A stretch of 64,000 nucleotides of DNA from JBHOQS01 sp042408875 (lineage in GTDB: Bacteria > Chloroflexota > UBA11872 > JBHOQS01). Shown in pieces: positions 26,424 through 35,577 of this stretch. A model generated the notes under the pieces. That model saw only the letters and a program-made list of their open reading frames with translations. It was not told the DNA's origin and did not search any database. Position 1 is the stretch's first letter. Each line of letters opens with the position of its first letter. The stretch is from NCBI GenBank assembly GCA_042408875.1, contig JBHOQS010000027.1:186001-250000 (forward strand), read 5' to 3'. Position numbers and translations under genes: made by a program.

Positions 26424-27158
26424 ATGCTCTTCCTAGGCATTGACTTCGGGTGGTACAGCCGTCCCAGCGGGCTAGCTTGCCTGCGCTGGGATGGAGCGCG
26501 GCTGCTCCTCCATGGACTGGAGCGGTGCCTGGAGATAGAGGAGATCCTGGCCTGGGTTGAGCGCACAGCCAAGGCAGGGCCAGCGCTGGTGGCTGTGGAT
26601 GCGCCGACGATTATCCCGAACGAGACGGGCATGCGGGTGCCTGACCGGCTGACCCATGCGCTGTTCGGCCGCGCCGGCGCGGCCTGCTACCCGGCCAACC
26701 TGGGGCGGCCGTACGCAGCGCGCACCGTGCGGCTAGGCCGCGAGCTTGAGGCGCGGGGCTTCAGGCATGCCACTACGCTGGTGCCGCGCCGGCCGGGCCG
26801 CTTCCAGATCGAGGTCTTCCCCCATCCGGCGATTGTGCATCTCTTTGGCCTGGAGCGTATCATCCGGTACAAGAAGGGGCCGCTGGCAGCGCGCCGCGCC
26901 GAGCTCGCGCGCTACCGGCAGCTTATCCTCGAGACGCTGCCGGCGCTCACTCCAGCGCTGGCCGCACCGACGCTGCCGCCGGTGCCGCAGTCCGGCGCAG
27001 CGCTGAAAGAGCTGGAGGACCAGCTCGACGCGCTGCTCTGCGCCTATGTCGGCGCGCACTGGTGGTACTGGGGCCTCGAACGCAACCTGGTCCTGGGGAG
27101 CGTGGCAGAGGGCTACATCATCGTCCCAGCGCAGCCGCCCGTGCACGCTGGCCACTGA
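26424..27158 (+). CDS. DUF429 family protein (predicted RNase H-fold)
   Basis: A 244-residue protein that begins MLFLGIDFGWYSRPSGLA, matching the N-terminal Asp-containing strand of DUF429, with VAVDAPTIIPNETGMRVPD and the later VEVFPHP-like segment (FQIEVFPHPAIVHLFGL). The family is predicted to adopt an RNase H-like fold; no substrate is established. The ATG at 26424 has no clear ribosome binding site. It sits between a dehydratase and a glycosidase, but a role in sugar metabolism is not implied by the family. Confidence 0.85.
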   Translation: MLFLGIDFGWYSRPSGLACLRWDGARLLLHGLERCLEIEEILAWVERTAKAGPALVAVDAPTIIPNETGMRVPDRLTHALFGRAGAACYPANLGRPYAARTVRLGRELEARGFRHATTLVPRRPGRFQIEVFPHPAIVHLFGLERIIRYKKGPLAARRAELARYRQLILETLPALTPALAAPTLPPVPQSGAALKELEDQLDALLCAYVGAHWWYWGLERNLVLGSVAEGYIIVPAQPPVHAGH

Positions 27159-27316
27159 TATCTGTTGGGAACAGCGCGTGCCGCGATGCTGGCCTGTGTG
27201 CCTCGCCTAAACGAGGTGATTTATAAAATTATAAAAGCTTTACGCTTTTGCGTTTCAGACTTTCTTTCACTAACTTTCACTGAACAGGATCTAAACAAGA
27301 TGAGGAAGCCGGCAGC

Positions 27317-30196
27317 GTGTTAGGGTTTGGGGAAGGGATGGATACGGCAACACCAAGAGACGCAGGGATCCCGCGTCCTGAGCACCCGCGACCGGATTTC
27401 GAACGCAGGCCGTGGATCAACCTGAACGGCCGCTGGCGCTTCTGCTTTGACCCGCGCAACGTCGGGGAGCAGTTGCGCTGGTATCGCGTGCCCCATCCTG
27501 CGGTGGGCCGCAGCATTGGTGGCTCCGTCGAAGACCCCTTCGGCATGGAGATCGTGGTGCCCTTTCCCTGGGAGAGCCGCTTGTCCGGCGTGCACGAGCC
27601 GGACTACAAGGGCGCAGCCTGGTACCAGCGGGTGATCGAGGTCCCTGCCGAGTGGGCCGAGCGGGATGCGCCTGCGGCGCCGCGGGAGAGTGAGCCAGCG
27701 GGTCTGCCGTCAGTCGAGCATGACGTGCCGGCCGCTCCCCAGGTGCGCTGGCGCCTGCGACCGTTCCTCTGCTTTGGCGCAGTGGACTGGCACGCCCGGG
27801 TGTGGGTGAACGGGCGCTTCGTGGGCGAGCACGAGGGCGGCTATACGCCCTTCGACCTCGATCTGTCAGAGTACGTGCGCCCGGGCCGGCCGGCCACGCT
27901 GACTGTGCGCGTCTGGGACGCCTGTGACGCCGATACGCCGCTGGGCAAGCAGACCGAGCGCTGGTATACCCCCTCGGGCGGCATCTGGCAGACGGTCTGG
28001 CTGGAGGGCCGGCCGGCCGTCTACCTGCACCGGGTGCATATCACGCCCCACCTCGAGGCCGGCACCGCCACCTTCGACGTCCAGATTGCCGTGGCCGCGG
28101 GCGCAGCCGGTGGGGCCTACCGCCTTACCATCACATCCCCGGAGGGCGCCTTCCCGACGGTCGAGCGTAGCGTTGCGGTCTCCACAGAGGGCGCCAGCGC
28201 GCGGATCGAGGTGACGATCCCGCAGCCGCGTCCCTGGTCGCCGGAGGCCCCATACCTCTACGCGTGCACGGTGACGCTGGTGCCTGAGGGCGGCGGCGAG
28301 GTCGATGAGGTGCGCACCTATTTTGGCCTGCGCTCGATCTCTACCGGCTGCTGGGAGGGCCGGCCGTATGAATTCGTGCTGCTGAACGGGGCACCGGTCT
28401 ACCTGCGCGGCGCGCTCGACCAGGCCTTCCATCCCGATGGCCTGCACACTTACCCCTCGGACGATGCCATCCGTGGTGACATCCAGGCGGCGAAAGAGCT
28501 GGGCCTGAACATGCTGCGCTGCCATATCAAGGTAAACGAGCCGCGCTATTATTACTGGGCCGACCGCCTAGGTGTGCTGATCATGTACGATCTCCCTTCG
28601 GCGGCGGTCTACACCCCGCGGGCGCGGGCGAACTGGGAGCGCACCCTGCGCGGCGCCATCGAGCGTGACTACAACCACCCCTCGATCTTCGCCTGGATCT
28701 TGTTCAATGAGACCTGGGGGCTGGACGAGCACAGTACGCCGGCCAGCTGGCACTGGGTAAAAGAAATGTACATGCTCACCAAGCAGCTGGATCCCACCCG
28801 ATTAGTCGAAGATAACTCCGCCAACCAGTACGACCATGTGGTCACCGACCTCAACTCCTGGCACTTCTACATCGAGGAGTACGATCGAGCGCGCCGGCAC
28901 ATCGAGCATGTAGTTCGGCAGACCTATGCCGGGTCGCCCTTCAACTACGTGGGCGGGCTGTATAGCCACGTCGAGGGTGCTGCGAGCTTTCTACAGGGCA
29001 GCCAGCCTCTCCTGAACAGCGAGTACGCCGGCCTCTCGGCCCGGCAGGGCGATAAGGACGTCTCATACACGTTCAAATTCCTAACCACCGAGCTGCGGCG
29101 CCACGATAAAATCTGTGGTTACGTCTACACCGAGCTAACCGACATCGAGTGGGAGCACAACGGCTTCCTGAACTACGATCGCACGCGCAAAGAGTTCGGC
29201 TACGACGCCTTCGTGCCGGGCATGCAGGTCGCCGACCTGAACGGGGCGGACTTCGTTGGCCTGGACTGCCCGCCCTGCCAGACGCTGCCGCCGGGCAGCC
29301 TCTTCCGCGCCCCGGCATTTGTCTCGCACTGGTCGCCGTGTCGGATGGAACAGGCGCGGCTGCGCTGGCGCGTCACGGCGATCGACCGCTTCGGAGAGAC
29401 CAAAGACGTCTGTGCGGGCGAGCGTACAGTGGAGCCGCGCCACTACGGCGTCACGCCCGCCGGCGAGATTGAGGTGCAGCTCCCTGAAGAGCCCTGTCTG
29501 GTGACGGTGGCGCTCTGGCTCGAGGACGAGGCCGGTGTCGTGCGGTCCAGGAATTATGTGAATATCGATGTGTATGCCGGCGCTTTGCCTGCAGTCGAGC
29601 GTACGGCCCAAGGCTACGCGCTGCGCTTCTCACCGGCCGAGTTCCATGACACGAGCTGGCCGAATCCCCGCCTGGGGCCAGAAGGCAGCAAGTTCGGCGC
29701 TACCGGCGCCGGCTGGGTGGAGTATGCCGTGCACCTGCCGGCGGACCTGGATCCGGCGGCTGTGCGCGGACTGCGCCTGCGCTTTGAGGCCGGTGCGCGC
29801 ACGGCGCGCAACCGCATCGGCTGGAAAGACCCTCAGCGGGTGCTGATGACCGATTACCCGCAGACCGAGGAGCTGAAGCTGCCCACCGACCTGGTGGTGT
29901 CAGTGAACGCGATCTCACTGGGCCGGGTGCGCCTGCCCGATGACCCGGCCGACGCGCGCGGGGTGCTGAGCGCGCACCTGCATCCCCATTGGGAGTACGC
30001 CTCCTACGGCTATCTCACTACATTGGATGCAGACGCCGCCACCGCCCGGCGGATCATCGCCGCCGCTCAGGGCGGCCTGCTGCGGGTGCGCTTTGAAGTC
30101 CCGCGTACCGGCATCCGCGGCGGGCTCAATCTCTACGGCGCCCGCATGGGCACCTATCCACTGGACCCGACGGTATTTATTGATTTATTGACGTAG
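27317..30196 (+). CDS. Glycoside hydrolase family 2 enzyme
   Basis: This 959-residue protein has the GH2 layout: an N-terminal sugar-binding jelly roll (about 30-220, with FCFGAVDWHARVWVNG and HEGGYTPFDLDLSEYV), an immunoglobulin-like domain (about 225-335) and a TIM barrel (about 340-650). The acid/base Glu is E465 in FNETWG; the likely nucleophile is E569 in LLNSEYAG. A further C-terminal region of about 300 residues has no recognised catalytic motif. GH2 includes beta-galactosidases, glucuronidases and mannosidases; specificity cannot be set. There is no signal peptide, so it acts inside the cell on imported oligosaccharides. The GTG at 27317 has AGGAAG 8 bases upstream; the ATG at 27338 is an alternative. 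Confidence 0.9.
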   Translation: MLGFGEGMDTATPRDAGIPRPEHPRPDFERRPWINLNGRWRFCFDPRNVGEQLRWYRVPHPAVGRSIGGSVEDPFGMEIVVPFPWESRLSGVHEPDYKGAAWYQRVIEVPAEWAERDAPAAPRESEPAGLPSVEHDVPAAPQVRWRLRPFLCFGAVDWHARVWVNGRFVGEHEGGYTPFDLDLSEYVRPGRPATLTVRVWDACDADTPLGKQTERWYTPSGGIWQTVWLEGRPAVYLHRVHITPHLEAGTATFDVQIAVAAGAAGGAYRLTITSPEGAFPTVERSVAVSTEGASARIEVTIPQPRPWSPEAPYLYACTVTLVPEGGGEVDEVRTYFGLRSISTGCWEGRPYEFVLLNGAPVYLRGALDQAFHPDGLHTYPSDDAIRGDIQAAKELGLNMLRCHIKVNEPRYYYWADRLGVLIMYDLPSAAVYTPRARANWERTLRGAIERDYNHPSIFAWILFNETWGLDEHSTPASWHWVKEMYMLTKQLDPTRLVEDNSANQYDHVVTDLNSWHFYIEEYDRARRHIEHVVRQTYAGSPFNYVGGLYSHVEGAASFLQGSQPLLNSEYAGLSARQGDKDVSYTFKFLTTELRRHDKICGYVYTELTDIEWEHNGFLNYDRTRKEFGYDAFVPGMQVADLNGADFVGLDCPPCQTLPPGSLFRAPAFVSHWSPCRMEQARLRWRVTAIDRFGETKDVCAGERTVEPRHYGVTPAGEIEVQLPEEPCLVTVALWLEDEAGVVRSRNYVNIDVYAGALPAVERTAQGYALRFSPAEFHDTSWPNPRLGPEGSKFGATGAGWVEYAVHLPADLDPAAVRGLRLRFEAGARTARNRIGWKDPQRVLMTDYPQTEELKLPTDLVVSVNAISLGRVRLPDDPADARGVLSAHLHPHWEYASYGYLTTLDADAATARRIIAAAQGGLLRVRFEVPRTGIRGGLNLYGARMGTYPLDPTVFIDLLT

Positions 30197-30273
30197 CAGG
30201 CGCATAGCGGAGCATCGACCGATGCCCGCCTTTTCGCCTTTGTGTTAGGCTCAGCAAGCCTGAAGGAGGCCGC

Positions 30274-31305
30274 ATGACCCGTTCTTTCCGCGTCGGCATC
30301 ACCCGCGATCTCCGGGGGCCGGACGGTACCCCGGCGTACGGCGACATCGGTCTGGACCTCCTGGAGCAGGTCTCGGGCATCGAGTGGGAGTTCCTCCCCG
30401 AGTGGCAGCCGGAGCTCACGCCGGAGCAAGTGCGTGGCTACGATGCGCTCATTGTGCTGGCGCCGCGTGTTACCGCCGCCTCGCTGACTGGTGCAGACCG
30501 CCTGTTGCTGCTCGCTCGCTTCGGAGTAGGCTACGATCGCATCGACGTGCCGGCTTGCACCGAGGCTGGCGTGGCGCTGACGATCACCCCGGACGGCGTG
30601 CGGCGGCCGGTGGCGGCGTCTGAGCTGCTCTTCATCCTGGCGCTGAGCTACCGGTTACTGGAAAAACACCGGCTGACGCGGGAGGGGCGCTGGGAAGAGA
30701 AGCAAGCGTATATGGGCCAGGGCCTCACCGGGAAGGTGCTGGGCTCGGTGGGCCTGGGCAACATCGGCAGCGAGCTCTTCCGCCTGGCCCGCCCCCTGGA
30801 GATGGTGTACCTCGCCTACGACCCCTACGCGGACCCGGCGCGCGCCGCAGAGCTCGGCGTGCGGCTGGTTGATCTGCCGTCCTTGCTTCAGGAGTCGGAC
30901 TTTGTTTGTATCAACTGCCCGCTCAACCGTGAGACGTACCACCTGATCAGCGCCCGGGAGCTGGCGCTGATGAAGCCCACGGCATATCTCATTAACACTG
31001 CCCGCGGGGCCATCGTGGACGAGGCAGCGTTGATCGAGGCGTTACGGCAGGGCCGTATCCGCGGGGCGGCCCTGGACGTCTTTGAGCAGGAGCCGGTGGA
31101 CCCCAACAATCCTCTTCTCAAAATGGACAATGTGATCGTCACACCGCATGGCATTGCCTGGACGGATGAGTGCTTCCGCGGCAACGGTCGCTCGGCCTGC
31201 CAGGAGGTGCTGCGCGTCGCCCGCGGTGAGCCGCCTGTGCACATAGTCAACCGCGAGGTGCTGCAGCACCCGCGCTTCCTGGAGAAGCTCCAGCGCTGGA
31301 AATAG
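30274..31305 (+). CDS. D-isomer-specific 2-hydroxyacid dehydrogenase
   Basis: A 343-residue enzyme of the same superfamily as the gene at 14041 but clearly diverged. The NAD-binding motif GSVGLGNIGSELFRLA is near residue 151. Catalytic residues are Arg in NTARGAIVDEAAL, Glu in EQEPVDPNNP and His in TPHGIAWT. The start ATG at 30274 has the strong site AAGGAGG. It follows the GH2 gene by 78 bases on the same strand and probably shares its transcript, reducing or oxidising a 2-keto/2-hydroxy acid derived from the released sugar. Confidence 0.9.
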   Translation: MTRSFRVGITRDLRGPDGTPAYGDIGLDLLEQVSGIEWEFLPEWQPELTPEQVRGYDALIVLAPRVTAASLTGADRLLLLARFGVGYDRIDVPACTEAGVALTITPDGVRRPVAASELLFILALSYRLLEKHRLTREGRWEEKQAYMGQGLTGKVLGSVGLGNIGSELFRLARPLEMVYLAYDPYADPARAAELGVRLVDLPSLLQESDFVCINCPLNRETYHLISARELALMKPTAYLINTARGAIVDEAALIEALRQGRIRGAALDVFEQEPVDPNNPLLKMDNVIVTPHGIAWTDECFRGNGRSACQEVLRVARGEPPVHIVNREVLQHPRFLEKLQRWK

Positions 31306-31448
31306 CCGTGCTGTGCGCTGGGCTGCCTGGTATGGGACTGGGATATGGGGAGCGACACGCCAGAGATCGTCGACGCCCATCTGGCGCATCTCCCCCACAG
31401 CCGAGCGGATGGCCGCCGCTCTTTAGCTTATATGTTCGCTCTAGCTCT

Positions 31449-31490
31449 CCTCTCCCGCCGCGCGGGAGGGGCCAGGGGTGAGGGCCATCA
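31449..31490. repeat. Copy of the CTCTCCCGCC...GGTGAGGGCC repeat
   Basis: CTCCTCTCCCGCCGCGCGGGAGGGG is an inverted repeat followed by CCAGGGGTGAGGGCC, the same arrangement as the copies near 1856, 4820 and 26281. It lies between convergent genes, at the very end of the minus-strand frame that stops at 31488. Confidence 0.6.
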
Positions 31491-33918
31491 TGCAAAGATC
31501 GTCCACGTCTCTCCTGGGCCAATCTGTCGCGTCATCCCGGCCCCCTTACCACACACGATCTCGACACGTGCTGTGGTAGGTCCTACGTTCGTGGCGTAGC
31601 AGGCGCCATCCATCATGGCGCTCACCCGCACGTCACCTTCGATCTCGAGTGTCCGGCTCGCTTCCAACAGGACAGCGCTCCGGCCCTCTAGGACGGTTGT
31701 TATGTACAATCGTCCTTTGTTTGCCTCAATAGTAGCGTCTGGGTAGACCGGGATCGCCTTTGGGCGAGGCATCTCGAAAACGCATTGCCGGCGTGTGGCT
31801 CCGAAGTTGGCCGCGGCAAGTGCTCCCTCGGTGACGAGGCAGACGGTCTGATCAGGCCCGGAGGGGAGAATGAGCGTCGCCGCCGGAGTGTCAGCATGAG
31901 ACTGTTCCGGGCAGAGCAGCGCGGCAAGATGGCCCATCTCCTCGCCGGCGCGCACGATTTTCTTCCCCTCCTGCCGTGACAGAACCAGTTCGTCCGCGAT
32001 AGCGCGATAGGGTTTGAAGAAGTGCCGGTTATGGTAGATCGCTAGTCCTGTCCCGACGAAGCGAATGCCTATGCGATCGTCGATGTTCAGCCACACCGGT
32101 CGACCAAGCCGGTCAACCACGTCATCGGACTCCGTGTCGCTGAGCCAGCCGCGGTACTTGGTGGCGCCCTCAGGGTGGTAAAGCATGCGGGCGCCCCGAC
32201 AGTTGGGCGCCAGGAGCGGGAAGTGCTCATTGATAATATGCAGGGATAATATGCAGGCAGCCCTGCTCCAGCTCCTCGACAACGACGTCTCGCAGGGCAA
32301 TGAAGCGCTCGAACGAGAGCACACGGCCATCCGGCAGGCTGGCGAAGAGCACCTGCTGGCGCAAGGTCTCCTGGCAGCGGTCCATCACCATCGCTACAGC
32401 AAAGCCGGCATCGTACTCGCTGACGCGCAGGCTCTTCAGCCGATGGCTATCCGGCTGCCCCTCGACCTGCGGCACACCCAACCAGGTAGCGGTGGCGGGG
32501 GCGATGGTGTAGATGCCCTCGCGCGTCAGCGGCAGGGCCATGATCGAGTTGCGCCACGAGAACGATGTCTGCCCCTTACCATGACGGTGGTGCACGAACC
32601 CGGCGTGCGGGAAGACGCGCACGCCAGCGAGTCGCTCCTCAAGGAGGTGCTCAGGTGTCGGTGTGGGGCCGGGCCCCATCAGCCTGTGCAGCAGGTAGAG
32701 ATCGGCTGCGCTCTCGATCCCGATCTCGCGCATGATCATAGGGTCCTGCTGGTCATGCGCGCGCAGGGCGAAGTCGCGATCGTAGAGCCTCCCGCCATTG
32801 CCGGCCTGCCGCAGCTCCGCGTAGTGCAACGCCCGTCGCTCGAGCGCCGCGGCGTCGGGATCGCCGAAGAAGAGCGCGGCGACGGCATGCGGCATCTCGT
32901 TCCCGAGGGGCGGCAGGTAGTGCCAGTCCATGCCCTGCATCGGCTGTGGATAACCTGCGCCATCAGTGAGTACCTTGAGGTTCTCGTAGATACGGCGGCG
33001 GTTCCAGAGTAGCTCCAGCGGCAGCTCACGCCCGCAGAGCTGTAACAGAGAGCCGATACGCGCGAGCGACCACAGTGCTGAGGCGGTATAGCTAGGATGC
33101 ACCATACCGTGGTTCTCGGCCCAGTAGTCCGGCAGGGTCGTGAAGGTCCTCCCGGTCAGCGCGCGGACGGTCAGATCGCCGATGCGCCCCCAGTCCTGTG
33201 CGTCTTGCGGGGTGGCGCAGGTAGAGAACATCCAGCGGCGCGCCTTGGCCTCCCACGCCTGCGCCCGTTCGTGGCGTGAGAGGAACAGGAAGACCGAGGT
33301 GAGCCCCAAGGCGGTCCACGCGTTCTCCTCCATCTGTGTATCCCAGTACACGCCGCTGCGCGGGGGCATGTCCCCGAACCGCTCGGCGTAGTCCGCGTGG
33401 ATGCGCGCCACCATCATCCAGGTCTCGTCGTCGACGTACTCACGCAACAAGAGACAGATCAGTGCCAGCCCGGCGATGGTTGTGCCGCACTGGCTCTCGC
33501 GGAAGAACCCTTTGCCCCGCTCACCCCACTTCGTGCCGCAGTTCTCCGGCCGGCCCAGCCCCACTCGTGGTCGCACGCACTCCTCCGGCCCGGTATCATG
33601 CGTGAAGCAGAGATAACGCACGCCCTGGATCGCCATCCGGCGCAGCTCTGCGCGCGGGATGCCGGTTGCCTGTTCATCGTACTCCGGCGACGTGCTGGCG
33701 AGGGCGAACGTCTTGGCCGGGCCGACGGTCTCAAGCCCGTACCAGTGGCACCCACCGAAGAAGTGCCCACAGTTCGGGCGTTCGGGCCACAGCGCAAAGT
33801 ATTCGACCCCCACCGGCACCCAGCGTTCGATCATGCGCAGGTAGCGCCGGCTCAGTTCGTTCCCTTCAGCAGGGAGCCTGGGCGCCGGCAGATCCGTGGT
33901 GTCAGCTCGCGTGACCAT
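31488..33918 (-). pseudogene. Large carbohydrate-active-type protein, frameshifted by a 13-bp duplication
   Basis: Two minus-strand frames, 33918-32227 (563 residues) and its continuation to 31488, join into one protein of about 805 residues if one copy of a 13-bp tandem duplication at 32232-32257 is removed. The junction then reads EELEQGCLHIINEHFPLLAP with no break. The N-terminal part is helical and Trp/His-rich, like an alpha/alpha-toroid (WTALGLTSVFLFLSRHE, NHGMVHPSYTASALWSLARIG); the rest is beta-rich (FSWRNSIMALPL, WLNIDDRIGIRFVGT). The combination resembles heparinase II/III or other polysaccharide-lyase-like proteins, but I recognise no catalytic motif and give no specific activity. 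It follows a sugar-binding protein gene on the same strand, consistent with polysaccharide use. Confidence 0.8.
32232..32257. repeat. 13-bp perfect tandem duplication inside a gene
   Basis: GATAATATGCAGG occurs at 32232-32244 and again at 32245-32257 with no intervening base. Because 13 is not a multiple of three, it shifts the frame of the minus-strand gene that crosses it; deleting one copy restores the frame. Confidence 0.95.
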
Positions 33919-33923
33919 CTCGA

Positions 33924-35075
33924 TCAGCCCTTGTCGATGATGGCCTGGAGCTGTGGCTTGAGCGCCTGGAGCATCGCTACTGGAGCGACCTTCCCGGCGG
34001 CCATGTCATCCATAGCTGGGTTAATCACGTTCACCAGCTCGACATACCTGGCATGTTGGAACAGCTTGGTGTTGCCTCCTGGAGCCGTCTCCACGATGCG
34101 GAGCATGACCTTGGGATCAGCGCTGGGGACGTTCTTGAACTGATCGCGCAGCCACGGCTCAATATCGGCCAGTGCCGCCGGCATCAAGCCGATGAATTTG
34201 GCGAACCGCGAGCCATCGACGAGATACGTCAGGAAGTCCCAGGCATCGGCGGGGTGCTTGCCGCCGTTCAGCAGGCTGATGCCGCCCAGCCCCATATCCG
34301 GAGTGGTTAGAACAACCTTCGGCAGCGGTGCGAGCGCGTAGTCCACCTGCGCGTTGGCCGCGTACGTCCGCCAGCCCGTCGGCGGGAAGAGGAGAACAGC
34401 AGCCTTACCTGTATTGAACAGGTTCACGTTGCCGAAGAGACGCGCCGCCTCGCCGGGCTGCGGCAGTACGTGATACCGGGTATACAGGTCCGCCAGCTTC
34501 GAGTAACAATCGCGCATCGCCGGGTTGTCGCAGATGATGGTCTTCAGATCGGCGTCGATCCAGTCGGTCTTCCAGAGCGGCGGCCATGTGCCGATCAGCC
34601 ACGCCGGGCCGGCCAGGCCGAACTGGGCGATCTCTCCACTGGGGTCCTTCTGTGTCAGCCGCGTCAGGTTGGAGACGAAGTCCTCCCATGTCCAGGCTCT
34701 GCTCACGTCGGAGGGTGGCAGGGGAATGCCCGCCTCAGCGAAGAGGCGAGTGTTACATGCCAGACATATGGCGTTGCCCCCATAACGATTCGGGATCGCC
34801 CAGATCTTTCCCTCGTGGACACACCCCAGCTCGAAGTGCGCGGGGTTGTACTTCTTGGTGTCATACTTATCACGCTTGACCAACGTATCCAGCACCGGAT
34901 CAAGCAGGTGCTGGGAGACCATGAGACGGACAGGGGATGGTCCTTCCGAGAGGTCTGGCGGCGTGCCGGCGGCGATGAGGGTGGTGAGCTTCTCGATCCG
35001 CTCGGCGCTAGGGCCGGTTTGAGGGATCAGATCAATTTGTTCACGTCGTGCGTTATCCTGACCGTAGGAGGTCAC
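33924..35075 (-). pseudogene. Sugar ABC transporter substrate-binding protein, 5'-truncated
   Basis: The 383-residue frame is a family 1 solute-binding protein lacking its beginning. It starts inside the first lobe (SAERIEKLTTLIAAGTPPDL), continues with KIWAIPNRYGGNAICLACN and AWTWEDFVSNLTRLT, and has a normal C-terminus (MDDMAAGKVAPVAMLQALKPQLQAIIDKG). There is no signal peptide or lipobox. The first dozen codons (35040-35075) appear to come from the adjoining insertion-sequence remnant, so the export signal was probably lost when the element inserted or was deleted. Without export the product cannot feed an ABC transporter. It lies 5 bases upstream of the toroid-type gene. Confidence 0.82.
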
Positions 35076-35079
35076 GACG

Positions 35080-35523
35080 ATGGGGGCGCAAGAGTGTTCG
35101 TGTTCGAGCGAGTTCTCGGTGGCACAGCACGCGGCGGCGCTGGTCGATCAGGCGGCCAGTGTCCTGCGCCCGCACTTCCGGCGTCCGGAAGCCCATCGGC
35201 ATGCCGCAGATTACCTGCGGGGCCTGTTGGCTGAGGTCGAGCGCAAGAACGGCTGACAACTAGCCGAGTACGTTGGCGACGCTCATCCCCGCGGGATCCA
35301 ACGGGTCCTCGACCGCTACGCCTGGGACGCTGACGCGGTGCGGGATGACCTGCGGCGCTGGGTCGTCGCCGAGCTGGGCGACCCCACTGGGGTGCTCGTC
35401 ATCGACGAGACCAGCTTTCCCACGCAGGGGACGGTATTCAGTCGGCGTGGCGCGCCGGTACGGCGGGACGCTAGGGGGTCGCCACCTGCCAGGTGGAGTG
35501 GTCCCCGGCTATCCCAGCCCCAA
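35080..35523 (+). pseudogene. IS701-type transposase remnant
   Basis: From the ATG at 35080 (preceded by GTAGGAGG) the frame encodes the N-terminal part of an IS701-family DDE transposase: HAAALVDQAASVLRPHFRRPE, YLRGLLAEVERKNG, then the catalytic LVIDETSFPTQGT. An in-frame TGA at 35254 replaces the Trp expected after KNG, and a frameshift follows near 35445, after which SVGVARRYGGTLG continues in another frame. Homology ends near 35523, well before the second catalytic Asp and Glu. The element is dead. It abuts the truncated binding-protein gene on its left and the low-GC effector gene on its right. Confidence 0.85.
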
Positions 35524-35577
35524 GAGCAGCCCCGACTGCGACTACTTCCTCTCAAGCTCCTCACGAAGCTCGTTCTG

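Noticed and set aside
35254..35256. In-frame TGA in the transposase as a second selenocysteine site
   Set aside because: The family has Trp there, a TGG to TGA change explains it, and a frameshift follows; no SECIS-like hairpin is evident.
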